DNA of 64,000 nt from Apus apus (GCF_020740795.1 NC_067283.1:58745966-58809965), one strand, 5' to 3'; counted from the stretch's first letter, positions 33,163 through 45,695 are shown. The notes: a model not told the origin generated them from the letters alone. Numbers and translations are program-made.

Positions 33163-34696
33163 ATGTCTCCCTTAACACTTACCTTTAAGTTGTTGTCGGC
33201 AATGTGTTATAGTGTATGGATAACTGGATGGATTACTGTGCCAAAAGATACGTTGGTACATGAGCCATGGGAGAGAAACTCATTAACTTAGGACAAAATA
33301 TCAGCAACATGTTGGCTTTAAGAAATTGCTGGGTGTGTGGGTCACACCAGGAATTTCAATAATAGCCCTGGATGGCGCACCCTCTTCATCCTAAATGGAT
33401 GTTACACCCTAGCTCCACGGCACGAATGTCTAAGAATCCTACTGTATGGGAACAAGATGCCCCTGCCTGGGACCTCCAATACATTCCAGAGGTAGAGTTT
33501 TGTGTTACAAGGAAATTGACAAATACAGACATCAAAGAAGAGAATGGAAAAATTTTTGGCTATTAAAAATGTAAATACACACTTGCTCCAGGATACTGCC
33601 ATAGGAGACCCTTGCATAGTGATACCAAACGAACCTGTCACTATGTTATTTGGAAAAACAAACTTGGCTATCCTACTAATTTCAAGTATTATTGGTCATC
33701 AATCAATGATTCTATAAAAACTTATAATGCCCAGGTCAAATGCAATTGCACAGAAGGGGTCTGATTATGTACCCCGTCTTATGAGACAACTCCCACTCGC
33801 TGGGAAGAGACCTATTACTATGACAACCGTTCTTTCCATGGTGATATATTCGCTATCAAAGGGCACTACTTTGTGGACACAAGGCCTACCGAAAATTACC
33901 ACGAACATGGGAAGGTACGTGCAATGTAGGAGTAATTTGGCCTTAATTTAAATTTTTTTCACATGAAGTTACCCCGTATCCAAAATTGGCTAGATTGAGG
34001 AGGTCCACAATAGATTTGGATATAGCACAATCTGGCTCCCAAAAATGGAAAGGAGAGGAATGGACCCAGAAAAAATTATCAAATACTATGATCCGGCAAG
34101 CTGGAACCCCTATGAAATTATCAATGGAGCACGTGACCTGATTTACAATCTGAACCGAATTATTAGGCTATAAGCTGTGGTAGAAGTGGTCACTAATGAA
34201 ACTAGCATGGCTCTGTCCCTGATAGCAGAAGAATTGAATCAACTATGGGATGCTGTATACCAGCACAGATTGGTTTTAGACTATGTGCTAGCTTCACAAG
34301 GAGGTGTTTCTACAATGCTGAATTTAACTAATTGTTGTCTTAAAGTAGATGATGATGGTAAAATCATCAAGAACATTGCTAAGGAACTCACTGAAATGGC
34401 AAAAACTCCTGTTCAAGTTTGGGCATCACCCAGTTGGTTTACTTTTTCTTCTTTTTTTCCACAGGATTGGGAACTGGGTTTATGTTATAGTAACTGCAAT
34501 TATTTTATTCCTAGTCTTGTACCCACATGTAGCAACTGTTTGCCCTCTGTGGATGAATTGTGCTCAAGTAAGACAACTTCGCCAGGGACTCCCACTAGAA
34601 CAAGTATATCAAGATCCAAGGGTAAATGATAATGCAAATACGATCATCGATCATCCAGGTTTAACAACAGCAATTGAGAAGTCTAATGATTGTTAG
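33163..34696 (+). pseudogene. env of the class III provirus, decayed
   Basis: Starts with an ATG followed by a hydrophobic leader-like stretch (33163-33240). After a frame change it carries NCWVCGSHQ (about 33330), an SU CxxC motif. A middle SU frame reads CTPSYETTPTRWEETYYY (about 33770). The TM frame (34177-34629) has LNQLWDAVYQHRLVLDYVL (heptad helix), QGGVSTMLNLTNCC (disulfide loop; serine where the first cysteine is usual) and KVDDDG. In another frame, about 34450-34540, lies a membrane-spanning stretch (VYVIVTAIILFLVL). Stops and shifts make it non-functional. Confidence 0.82.
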
Positions 34697-35044
34697 AAAT
34701 AGTGAGAGTTTAATATGTTAGTAAGAGTTTAATTTAGATTAAATGATTTGTAAATTTGGATGTCTACAATGTTTTACTAATGCTGTGTATTACTTATTTG
34801 TTAAAAATAGTAATCATTAGTAGTCATGAAACTTTTAAAGATGTATTAGATTGTTAGACATACCACTGCATATACTGTTTGAGAATTGTTCCCTTGTTTC
34901 TACATGTCTTGCAACTAACACCCGAGGAGGAAAAAGATCAAATAAGGAGGAGAAGGATTTGGGCAGGAATCCAGATATAATATATATTCATGCACATAAA
35001 AACTTCACTTTATAGCATGTTGCCTTAAAAGCCACGGGGTGAGA

Positions 35045-35560
35045 TGTGGGACACTGTTCTTTTCTTCCCCACATAAGTCTATAAACAAAATGCCTTTTAA
35101 GCCAGCAAAGGCCTTCCTCTGAGTATTCCTAGCCAACTGATTAAAACAAACATGCAAATGCCTCTTGCCTTCCCCCACCGCCAGCAACTCCCACGGCACT
35201 CTCCTTAGCCGTGAACAGTCCCAAAAAGCCATGGACCATTGCCAGAGAGAGCGCAGTTATGAGGATCAGGGATGCAAGGCCTAGGGATTGACAGTGATGG
35301 ATAGATGGAGTCCTCCCTGGATGTCGGACATGGCTGAAAGTGAAAGGGAGAAGAAACAGTACGGAAGTTGTCTTCTGTCATCTCTGCCCTTCCTCTGAGC
35401 TTACGTAGATATATGGAATGGAATATCTCTGGCCAATTCTGCTGTGCATCTAGCTCAGCCTCCCCTACGGGGTTGGGGGTCATAGATCTCCTGGTAGCAT
35501 CTGAGCCAGCAGGGCAAAGATGTGACCTTCGAGTCCTGGCAGTAACATAAATATTCCAGT
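35045..35560 (+). repeat. Candidate 3' LTR or composite LTR remnant
   Basis: TGTGGGACACTG follows a purine-rich CACGGGGTGAGA that could be a polypurine tract. The stretch CCCCACATAAG...AAGCCAGCAAA (35070-35105) is matched in spacing and sequence on the minus strand of the solo LTR candidate at 19270-20734 (about 20395-20340). No clear 3' end or AATAAA was found. From about 35380 the sequence resembles a different avian LTR type in minus orientation, so this may be two pieces. Confidence 0.4.
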
Positions 35561-38500
35561 GTTATCAGTCCTAGGTGGAACTCTTACTAATAGCTAAAAG
35601 AGAGCTTACTGAAGGAAAAAAAAATAATAAAAAAATCAGTAGAAGGAAAAGTGGCTTCATCCTGCATCCTGGCTCAAACCAGGACATCACCATACTGTAT
35701 GGCTGGTCATTTGTAAATTCCACAAAACCCAGTTCGGCATCTTGCCCCTTGGTTGTGTCCTTGAACACCAAAAAAATTCTTCATAAGAGACACCATGAAT
35801 TGTACTTTTTTTATTCCAAGGTGCTTTTTTTTTTTTTTTTTTTTTTTTCATGGATAGTATGTTACAAAAGGGGAAACAGAAGCGAAGCTTTGCATTTATA
35901 AGAAATATCTGGAAGACCAACAACACATTCTTCCCCCCAATTAAGTATCCCCATGAGCTAGAACAGCATATATTCAACAAAGAGAAGGCTGCTTCTATTT
36001 TGATGTATGAGCTGGGTGGTCCATTGGCCTTTCTCCTCTGAACACTTTAATAATAGCTTTGGGCAAAACAGAATAAGAGTATGACAAATTCATCCTACTT
36101 ATCCCTACCTGTGTTATAAAACTTCAGCACAATATTTACTTTAATATATTGGGAAAGTTCAGAAACCAAGGGAAAACTCCAGTGTATAACTGTTTTTTCA
36201 TAAAGTAATTTTACTAATAGAATGAAAATTTAAATGAATGTTTACATTTATCTAAAATTTTTTGACACTGCACTTGTTACAGTTTTTGTTAAACTTCCAT
36301 CAAGTTTTACATAAGATAGCAATTTTGTCACCTCTTTTTCTCAAGAAAATATGTGACAATTTCTTTTTACTTCTCCTAATATGCACACTAAGATATCTAG
36401 AAATCAAGATAAAGGGGTGTAGATAATTTTTTCCATCTGCTAACATTTTGTAAATACCATCAACATTTTAAAAGACACTTAAATACTGATTAGTATATTT
36501 CTGGAGGCCAAAAGGGTGGAGATAATGTTTGGCAGACATTTGTTTAAGCCATTCAGCTAAAATGAAGACTAACCCCTTTAAAACAGAGTGTTAAGACAGC
36601 TGCACACCGAGGTTCAAAATCAAAGGTTTTGTTCTTTGAATTCTCCAAGCTGGAGAGTATTTCCATTATTGGACTCCAAGGCATTTGAGCTGAACAGAAA
36701 GTGTACTGGAGGTCCAGAAGAATCAGTTCTGGAAGTCTATTTCTTTGGCTGTTTAAGCCAAAGAAATTTAAGACATCTGCCAAAGGATACACTTCTCTAC
36801 TTCTTACAACATTTCTCCCAGAACCCACTCATCATGACCACTGAGGTGATATTAACCTGCACATTTGAAATATATTGGGAGAAAATAATTATTTTCATAA
36901 CATATTCGATAAAGACCATACACTTAAGAGAATGCAAAGCATTCTCCCACCTCTGTAAAATTATCCCACCTCTAAACTAGTGAAATAGAAATTTTCACAT
37001 TTGAGAGCTTAAAGTGAGATACCCAAGTTAAAGGTAATGATTTTCAAATACAGAGCAACATGCAATTCCTAACCAACCTCTGTTTCAACCACATGCTTGC
37101 TAAAAGTACTATGCAGATGATGTTGTACTCCAGCCACAAAAATGTGTCATCTCCCAATGATACTATTCTACAGTTAAAGACAAGGAAAAAAAATACAATC
37201 AAATTTGTTCAGTATGGGGGCACACAGATTTCACAGTCAATAATGAACAAACTAGAATTCAGAGAAATTGCTTTGACTATTGTGAGAGATTTTAAAGAAT
37301 AATTAACAGTGAAAAAAAAACGCAAGCAAACCAATCCTCACTTATTACATTACTGCCAATGTCTTACTAGGTAGAATTCTGGAGAATTTTCAGCTTGACA
37401 GACCACCATCATCTATATAAAGTTGCACACAGAAAACAACTATGAAAGCATTAGGCTTTATTGATTTTCTTATGTCAAACTTCTTCTATCCTGGATGATT
37501 CTGGGGTTTTATTATAGCCCCATATCACAACAGGTTTCCAATACTATTTATTGCTTTGGAGCAATAAATCAATTGCTTTGGTCTTCAGTAATATGGAAGA
37601 CACTAATTCACTTTACAAAAATTAATGTATTAGCTATACAAAAAACTACTTGAGGAGAAATGAATGGATAGATCCCAGGCTGCCTATTGTACATTAATAA
37701 TTTGTAAGCAACATGCTGTGAGCACATTTATTGTCTCCTTTTAGTTTTTTTTTTTTTTTTTTTTTTTTTTCAATGTATACATACGGGAGAAACAGGTGTC
37801 AATGTGTTTTTTTCTTTACTATGACTTTTCAGCTTTAGTTGTATTACATGCACCTTGCAGTAGATTTTATTTAATCTTTCCATTCTACCCATGAAACTTT
37901 ACACAGTGTGCCATCTAGCCAAGATTCAAACCTTTATTAGCAAGCTTGTCATGCTCCTTGGAGAAGCATAAGAGATTTTTAATTAGATTTTTAGAAGACG
38001 ATTAGTACTTGTTTACTACGATTCAAGTGCTTTTAGTGAGATTATTTCTTTCCCTAATAGTATTTTCATGCTGATTTAACAGCAAACATATTTTATTGAA
38101 GTTCTCAGTGTCTACAACTTTGATTAATCTTGACAGTTTTTACCCAATTCTTTCCTTCTTTCAGCTAATCAATCACATAGATTTTTTAAAAATAGAATTA
38201 CTATCAGCAGAAAATTATAATGACTGACATATTTTGGTCTAATTGCACAAGTTCATTACAGAGAAAAAGGAATTATTGTTGTTATTGTTTCTATTATTAA
38301 CTAATTTTAATGGAGCAGCACCTAAGGCCTAAGTACCAATAAAAGATATTTTAATTTCTCCATGTGCTTTCCACAGCTGTTGACATATTCTAATAATTTT
38401 ATTTGAAAGGCTAAATGGATGTTGATTTAGTGTGTGTCTAAGTTCATCACTTTTACAGACAGCAGTATAATTGAAAAGTATTATCACGCTTGCATACATG

Positions 38501-39128
38501 GTCTTCCAAGTAGGTTTTGCCATTATGATTGTTAGTGGCCTAAGGACTCAGATCTGAAGCTAAAGTCAAATTCTTTCATTTTCGTATTTCACTTCAACAG
38601 ACATTTAGAAGATGAAATTTTAATACAGTAGATAACACTAGGAGAATGTGAGCAAGCATATTTGTAGGAAAAAAAAATCGCAAAGATGACCAATGTGGAT
38701 TTTCTAATGCATAGGTCACTGCATTATGGTCTCTGGAATCCACGTTTCTTAAGCTGCACTCGATTTTATAAAATTTACTTGACTAGCTGTGTTTGCTGTC
38801 TTGAATTTAATGTTCTTAAAAACTTCTGGAAACCAATGCTATTAATTGCTATTTTGGAAGCTGCCTGTGAATTCCATGATGATGAGGCCCAATGGAAGTA
38901 GAGAGCTTTTCACCAACACCACCAATGGCCAAGGTCAGAAGCAATGACTTTCAGCAGCTCCAGCAGGCCATCTTTTCTTCTTTTCTTCACAGGAGAATAG
39001 TCTCTGTCTCAGTATCTTATATACTCTGCTTAAGCAGATCTGAAATCTTTATGTTGATTTTCTCCCTTTGTCCTCCTTAGTGCTTTTGGAAAAAGGAAAT
39101 GGAGAAAAATAAAACCCAGAGGAAAAAC
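35561..39128 (-). other. RAMP3 3' UTR and downstream flank
   Basis: Starts at the RAMP3 stop and runs leftward (3' in gene sense). Minus-strand AATAAA signals occur at 38398-38403 and 38092-38097, and others lie further left; sequence alone does not decide which is used. Homopolymer T runs occur at 35825-35848 (24 nt) and 37745-37770 (26 nt). No other gene or repeat was recognised. Confidence 0.45.
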
Positions 39129-39384
39129 TCACACCAGGATATCACTTCTCTTGCTGCACCATACTACCAGTGTTATCATGGCACATGTCAACATAACTGG
39201 AATTAAGATAAGTGTTAAGAGAATTTCATCTGGTGGATCTTCCCAGTGAACTTTTTCTGAAGTACAGTTGGAAAAGAATTGTTCATGAATTGCAGTGATA
39301 AAGCCCTCTGTGAGACGATTTGGCCAAAAGCAACTCGCATTGTTGGCTTCACGTTCTGTGCACTGCGTAAAGTTGTCATAATAC
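39129..39384 (-). CDS. RAMP3: RAMP3, last coding exon (receptor activity-modifying protein 3)
   Basis: RAMP3 is a single-pass partner of class B GPCRs (calcitonin and calcitonin receptor-like receptors); with them it forms adrenomedullin and amylin receptors and steers their trafficking. On the minus strand a pyrimidine-rich tract ending TTCTAG precedes the exon; after one nucleotide (phase 2 intron) 84 codons run open to TGA. Visible: three extracellular cysteines (exon residues 8, 18, 40); N-glycosylation sequons NFT, NAS and NCT; the RAMP motifs CFWPN, EGFITAIH, FFSNC and EDPPDE; a membrane helix at about residues 53-75; then the basic SKRSDILV tail. FFSNC, EDPPDE and VVW-SKR-D fit RAMP3 better than RAMP1 or RAMP2. 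The DILV end resembles a PDZ ligand, as in mammalian RAMP3. Exons 1 and 2 (signal peptide, first helices) were not found and should lie beyond the right edge. Confidence 0.93.
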
Positions 39385-42300
39385 CTAGAAGAGAAAAATT
39401 AAGAGCAGAATGCATATGAATACTACACTTAGATTAAGCAACATAGGGTACCATACAGAATCTGCAAGAGCAAGTCTATGACATAGATCGCTGAAGGACC
39501 TTTAATGGAAGCTGTAGATAGCAAATACCACACAGTGAGCCAGGAGAACTGACTCACTGGTACTCATACAACTGAGAGATGTCCCAGATGGATAGTGGTA
39601 AAAACCCTTTCATATTAGCAAAGCATTTTGGAATCAGGACATCGTGATGCCACTTAAGTTGAATTAGAACCCTCTCGCTAAAGATTTCTACAGTATCTTT
39701 AAAAAACATGCATGAGAATTTGCCAAAACCAGGGTATTTCAAGCAAGATATGGAAAATTCATGACTCATCTGCCATTGGACATGATGTTGTGGTGAAAAT
39801 GATGACGTGGCACTGGGATGGAGCCACAGCCTATTGTTACTATGTAGCAATTTCAGTTTTGTTGTACCCTCAGGCAATAAGATAATGGGAAAATAAACAC
39901 ACACACACAGAAAGATGGCTATTGACAACCTTTATCTTTTTGCAAACTCCAGCAAATACCTAGCAGGGAAAAAAAAATAAAATAGGACCCCTTGTAATGC
40001 TTGATACTTGATTTCAATACAGCATTGTGCTGAAATTTACCTGTCCAGGGATAACTTATATTTATGAGAATTGGCTACACTTCAGGAAAACAAAGGAAAC
40101 AATAAACCTAAAATAGAAATTGGATGGGTTTTGTGGTGTTATCATAAACCAAAGAAATTAAGGAAGCAAATGGGAGTATGGGGGAGGAGTTCAGAAATTA
40201 AAAAGATGAAGAATGTCTGTCAGTATGTGAATAGAACAAGAAATAAGGAAGTTGAATTATTGTCTTTTGCCTTTTAAATATTTCCTTAAGTCCTGCTTGA
40301 AGAAACACACTTATTTCAAAGCTAAATTAAAAATAGAAAGAGAGAGCAAGAAACCACATGACAACTCAAGGGATAGCATCCTGCAACTATTATCTGTAGG
40401 CCCAACCCTCCCTTTCAGTGCATATACAGTAACTCCTGATGAATTTCTCATTCTGACATGAAGTACCAAGGGAGACTAATGCTGATTCAATCCTTTAATG
40501 TAACAGAGGAGAGAAGTTCAGTGTTTGGGTCAAGACCGAAGACACACTGTAGAGCATCTATGTTCTCTGGGCTGTGTTCACAGAAGAAGAAAAATCCTCG
40601 CAGAAAGGTCCTTCTGCAACTGCCTCACAGTTCCAAATCTCAGGGAGTTTGTGTTGATGCTGCTTTACTAATAAGCAAATGCCTATGAATAAACATGTAA
40701 CTTTATGAATAAACTTTTGTCAAGTTCACATCCAGAAGCCCTGGCAAGCAGATTAATATGTGCATATTGTATATATGTTTTAGGCACAGCAACTAAAAGG
40801 AAGCTTTTGTGACAGTGTCAGCAGCCACAGAGAAACAACAGGAAATAAACTAAAAATAAAATACTAATATTACCTGTTTGTTATTTTAGTAATGGCATTA
40901 TTCTATGCGACCAAGTAGCATTCATTCTTTATATCTTTGGACTAAATTAGAAGCTGAAGTTGTCTAAATTACTAATTTAAGAGTTTAGGCACTGGCACAG
41001 AAAGTTCACATTAAAGAAAAATCCTCTGCATAGTACTATGTAACAGCTGTCTCAGAATGGAACAACTGAATCCTCATTACTACAGCATGGGTGTTTTGTA
41101 GTTGATAAATTGGTCTGCAAGTTGTTGGGCTTTTTTTTGAGGTAACAGATATTTCACTCCAATTTGTTTCTCCTATGCTTCATTATTTTATGCCTTATGC
41201 CTTATGTAAATTTATTCAACTGGTAAAGGCTGGAGTTAAGAAACCTTTTCATTCTGTAAAATAAAATTACTATCACAAGGATGCCCTGATCACTGACTGA
41301 AGGTGCTTCAACACAGCTGCATAAAAAATTACACACCCTGTGAAAGGAAAGAACAAGAAATTACATTTTCTACTTATTCCTAGAACAAGTAGTTTGAGAG
41401 CAGTACATTAGCGCAAGCTCCTTCCCCTGTCAGATTTTAAGGATGTGTGGGAAGGTAGTTATTCTCTGTGCTGTGTTACATTTTCATCGGTTTCAGGCTA
41501 GCTACAAGGACACTAACTACTTAATACATAGAAAAAGTATATTCACTGGGAGTCTACTGTGATTAGTAGGCTGAAAAATTAATGTATCTGTGAGTTTTAA
41601 CAGTTCAGTAGGCCAGTACTGAAAACCAAAATCAAAGCACAGCTTGAACACCAAAATTCGTATGAAGATATGCTTTCCCCTGATATGGTCAGGAGAATCA
41701 TTGTAAGTTTTACTGAAGAATAGACTATTTGGTCATACTGTGTAATATTGAAAATACTCAGAGAACATGAAAACTACCTAATTCCTTTTTGGAGCAGTCT
41801 CTGAGCTGAAAGACAACTTTCAATATTATAGAGCATATTTCATTTTCAGAGCACACTTTTTCTACTGTACTTTATGTTTACACTAAAATAGATTACAACA
41901 ACTGTATGGTTAGTTTTTTGTCAAAGCTGTAGAAAATTTTGTTTTGTGAGTTATCTTACTCCTAAGAATATGTTTTTTATATATATTTACCTATAACCAG
42001 GAAACTGGACAATTGGCAGTTACTATCAGGATTGCTAGTGCTCACAACTGCATTAATGGGATAGTGTTTAATAGAGTGCCCACTCAAACTATTTAAATAG
42101 ACAGCTGGATGTATTATATCTCACTCATCTGAGAGCAACCAACTGCCTACCACTCAGGGCACTGCTCCGTCTAAGTGGGAGTTTGAATCTCATCAATAGT
42201 CTCTCCCATCCCCAGAGAGGAATGTGGTAAATTCTCACTCTTTCTTCCTCAACATCCCTGCACAGAAAAACTGCAGAGATGATTGGTTTACATACACACA

Positions 42301-43868
42301 AAAGAATACAACTTCCTCCTGCAAATCTTCATGAGACAAAAAACCAGATTGTTTCATTGAGAGTTTCAATAAATGAGCACTTTCCAAAGAAAAATTGTTC
42401 TTTCACAGAATGCCAAACAATTCTCAAAATGCACAGCACCATATGTCACGTTACTGAAGACAAACTTTTGATAGCATTTGCTGGCTGCAGCCAGTAGATC
42501 CATCAGCAGTTTCAGTAAGAAAATTCTGCCATCTCTCTAGCATTCATGGATAAACCAACCCAGAGAAACTCTGCAAATGTGCAGTCAGGGATGTTTTCCA
42601 TGTGATGGGTCAGAAATTAAAAAATAAATCGATCACTGCAGTTTCACTATCCCATTTTACATAAATCAGCTTCATGATTAGTAATAATTATAGAAGGGTA
42701 CAGCAGAGTACATACATTATGAGTTAATTTTTGTTATTCATAGTCCACCAAGAATTTAGAAAATAAAGGGGAAATTCTCTCAAGCATAAACGAGTCTTGA
42801 TGTAAATCAGGTAATATATATATCAAGGACACTCACTCCAGCTACTCTACAGCCCTGGATAGGAATCTAGAGGGGCTGTTCCAGGATACTACAAATTATG
42901 TGGTGTACTTTAATAAAGAAGTTTTAAAACTTTTCTTCTCTCCAGATGGTTCAACCACAATATTTCTTTATAGGTGGTCATATATTAAATTAGAGGTCAA
43001 AGTGAATTATCATCCTTGCAACCTCCACCCAGTCTGGAGTAAGAAATGTTAAAATAATAATAAATGTAAATATCACATTATGAGAAAGGCTTTTTGTACA
43101 GAATTTCCAGATGAAGTAGAGGTGGAATGTACCAAACAACCTCACAAAAAAACCCAAACCAAACACAAACAAAAAACACCAAACAAGATAGATTTTACAG
43201 AATTTAAGAATGCAACAATTTGGATGCACTTCAAGTAAGGATCCAAACCTTAAGAATATTATCTCCTGAGCTTTCATCATCACACTATAAGGAAAGCTTT
43301 TGTTCTATAATCAGCTATGACCCCACAAATACAGTGGAACATTTCTGAGCTTTTTTCAATCAACATCTCTCCCAACAGATTTGTTGCTCTATCTCACCAT
43401 TCCTTCAATCAGTTTTCTGCCAAGAGAATTATGCTCACAGACAAAAGTTCTACCTCCCTAATCAGATCAGATCCACTGTTGTGCATTTCCAGTATAGAAT
43501 TCAGACAAAATAAAATAATGTACTACAAAATCTAAGGAAGGAAAAAAAAGAAAAAAAACCCCTTGTTGGTGTAATTACAACATTATAAAGTATACTTTAT
43601 TGTCATGCAACTAAATAATGAGCATTTTGTCAGATTTAATCACTAGTAGAGAAAACAATAAATACATGCTAGTGTTCTTTGAAATAATTACAGACCTGAA
43701 CCTTGGTTTCACATCAACAGCTGTCTGGAAAATGAAACATGGTCAAATAAACTGGAAACCCTAAAATGCACAACTGTTACTAAATAGTTAATTTCCTAAA
43801 GATACAGTAAGAGAATAAAAAGATGAGCTGTAGATGTAAGCAGTAGTTTACATATCTAATATCCATTT
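39385..43868 (-). other. RAMP3 last intron, first stretch
   Basis: This is non-coding AT-rich sequence immediately upstream (minus sense) of the RAMP3 terminal exon. I looked on the minus strand for a codon pair matching the conserved Trp-Cys of RAMP exon 2, with splice sites around it, and found none here or further right. An A/C-rich low-complexity tract sits at 43146-43187. ORFs of up to about 125 codons in this stretch show no recognisable domain. Confidence 0.6.
43146..43187 (+). repeat. A/C-rich low-complexity tract
   Basis: Irregular AAAC/CCAAA units; similar tracts occur at 22210-22290 and 48176-48238. Confidence 0.75.
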
Positions 43869-44149
43869 CACAGAATAACAGAATTGTCAGAGTTGGAAGG
43901 GACCTCCAAAGATCATCTAGTTCAACTTCCCCGCTAAAGCAGGACTGCATCAAGGTGGGTTTAGAAAACCTCCAGAGAAGGAGACTCCACAACCTCCCTG
44001 GGCAGCCTGTTCCAGTGCTTTGTCACCCTCAGATTAAATAATTTTTCCTCATATTTCTTCTTCCTATGTTCCAGCTTGTGTGCGTTGCCCCTCATCCTGT
44101 CACTGGGAACTACTGAAAAGAGTGTGGCTCCATCCTCCTTGCACCCACC
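43869..44149 (-). mobile_element. CR1 LINE 3' end, left of an LTR insertion
   Basis: Minus-strand CR1 beginning with terminal repeats CACAGAAT/AACAGAAT (43869-43884), then the 3' UTR and ORF2 C-terminus. It is interrupted after CACCCACC and continues at 44518. Confidence 0.92.
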
Positions 44150-44517
44150 TGTAGAGGGCCTTTTTTAGTGAGCAATGGACATGTGAGCAATCCAGTTTTT
44201 ACTGACAACACCTGGGCCCCTGACCAAGGACGTTCCCATGGATACCAACCGATAAAGAGTGAGCAGCGAAGTAAACAACCGGATGTGCCAAAGAAGAAAG
44301 TGAGGTCGAGAGTCATGATTGTGCATGTGCGTGGTTAAGGCTAGGAACCAATCACTGTTTAGGTCGTGGCAGGCTTTTGGACAATTGACCAATGACAAGC
44401 GTAGCTTTGGACACGTAGGCACAGTTAAGAGGCTATATAAGCTTGTTTGCGCATAAAATAAAATTGGCATTCACCTAATCATATTGATTCCTGTGTGTCT
44501 GTCCATGATCTCCCGCA
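44150..44517 (+). mobile_element. Alpharetrovirus-like solo LTR
   Basis: 368 bp, TGTAGAGG...TCCCGCA, with a perfect 6 bp target duplication CCCACC (44144-44149 and 44518-44523), inside a CR1. TATA box GCTATATAAG at about 44432-44441; AATAAA at 44457-44462, only about 20 bp after the TATA box. The signal thus precedes the expected cap site, the compact U3/short-R layout typical of alpha- and betaretroviruses. A 6 bp duplication and roughly 0.33-0.37 kb size also fit the avian leukosis/EAV type. No internal region is present, so recombination between two LTRs is inferred. Confidence 0.88.
44432..44441 (+). promoter_or_regulatory. TATA box of the solo LTR
   Basis: GCTATATAAG within the U3 end; the AATAAA follows 16 bp later. 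Confidence 0.8.
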
Positions 44518-45695
44518 CCCACCCTTTAGATACTTATAGGCACTGAGGTCTCCCCTCAGCCTTCCCTTCTCCAGGCTAAAGAGTCCCAGCTCTCTCAGCT
44601 TTTCCTCGTAAGAGATGCTCCAATCTCTCCATCATCTTTGTCACCATCCACTGGGCTTTCTCCAGCAGTTCCCTGTCTCTCTTGAACTGTGGAGCCCAGA
44701 ACTGGATGCAGTGTTCCAGATGTGGGCTCACCAGGGCAGAGTAGAGGGGGAGAATGACCTCTCTCAACCTACTGGCCACACTCTTCCTTATGCAACCCAG
44801 GATTCCATTGGCCTTCTTGGCAGCAAGGGCACATTGCTGGCTCATGGATAACTTATTGTCTTCCAGGACTCAGTGATTCTTCTCTTCAGAACTGCTTTCA
44901 AGCAGGTCCACCCCTAACCTATATTGGTGCCTGGCATTCTTCCTCCCCAGGTGCAGGACCCTACCCTTGCCCTTGTTGAACCTCATTAGGTTCTCCTCTG
45001 CCCAGCAGTCCAGCCTGTCTACGTCATGCTGGATGGGAGCACAGTCCTCTGTAGTGTCAGTGACCAGTTTCAGTTTTGTATCATCAGCGAATGTGCTGAC
45101 GATACACTCTGTCCCCTCATCCAGGTCGTTGATGAATATGTTAAACACAACCGGACTGAGTATTGATCCTTGGGGAACAGCACTGGCTACAGGCCTCCAA
45201 CTTGATCCTGTTCCATTGATCATAACCCTCTGGGTTCTGTCATACAGCCAGCTCTCAATCAACCTCACTGTCCACTCATCTAGCCCACACTCCCTCAGTT
45301 TCCTATTGAGGATGCTATGGGAGACAGAATAAGAAGCCTTGCTGAAGTCAAGATAGGTAACATCCACTGCTCTCCTCTCATCTAGCTAGCCAGTTACGAC
45401 ATCATAGAAGGCTATCAGATCAATCAAGCATAATTTCCCCCTTTGTGAATCCATGCTGACTCCAATGACTTTCTTTGCTTCCACATGTTTTGAGATGACA
45501 TCCAGAACGATTTGCTTCAATACCGTACCAGGGATGGAAGTGAGACTAATGAGCCTGTAGTTCCCTGGATCTTCCTTCTTGGCTTTTTTGAAGACTGGAG
45601 TGACATTGGCCCTTCTCCAGTCCTCAGGCACCTCTCCGTTCTCCACAACCTCTCAAAAATGATGGAGAGTGGCCTAGCAATAACTCAGAACTCAA
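44518..45695 (-). mobile_element. CR1 LINE, right of the LTR insertion
   Basis: Continues the copy begun at 43869. Minus frames: 44576-44845 (ORF2 C-terminal block [15 protein letters not shown]); 44870-45367 (RT core: YLDFSKASYSVS, VPQGSILSP, catalytic FADDTKL intact); 45386-45646 (PEDWRRANVTPVFKK, NYRLISLTSIP). Frames are separated by shifts at about 44850 and 45375. It is 5' truncated at about 45695. Shared residues (SSSEEK) tie it to the copy at 18345-19230. Confidence 0.93.

Larger units (their letters stand above)
30400..35560 (+). mobile_element. Class III (ERV-L-like) provirus with env, plus strand, 5' end missing
   Basis: Contains RT, RNase H, integrase and env in retroviral order; gag, protease, 5' LTR and leader are absent. 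RT, connection and integrase motifs resemble ERV-L/spumavirus-like pol. Unlike typical ERV-L, it continues into an env with SU and TM features. A candidate 3' LTR begins at about 35045. Numerous stops and frameshifts are present. Confidence 0.8.

Noticed and set aside
36588..36980. 130-codon ORF near RAMP3
   Set aside because: No domain, no splice context; consistent with chance in AT-rich DNA.
35825..37770. T24 and T26 runs as poly(A) tails of minus-strand processed pseudogenes
   Set aside because: Sequence to the right of each run shows no recognisable gene and no target duplications were found.
39554..39928. 124-codon minus ORF just upstream of the RAMP3 exon as exon 2
   Set aside because: Lacks the RAMP cysteines and Trp-Cys motif and shows no matching donor site.
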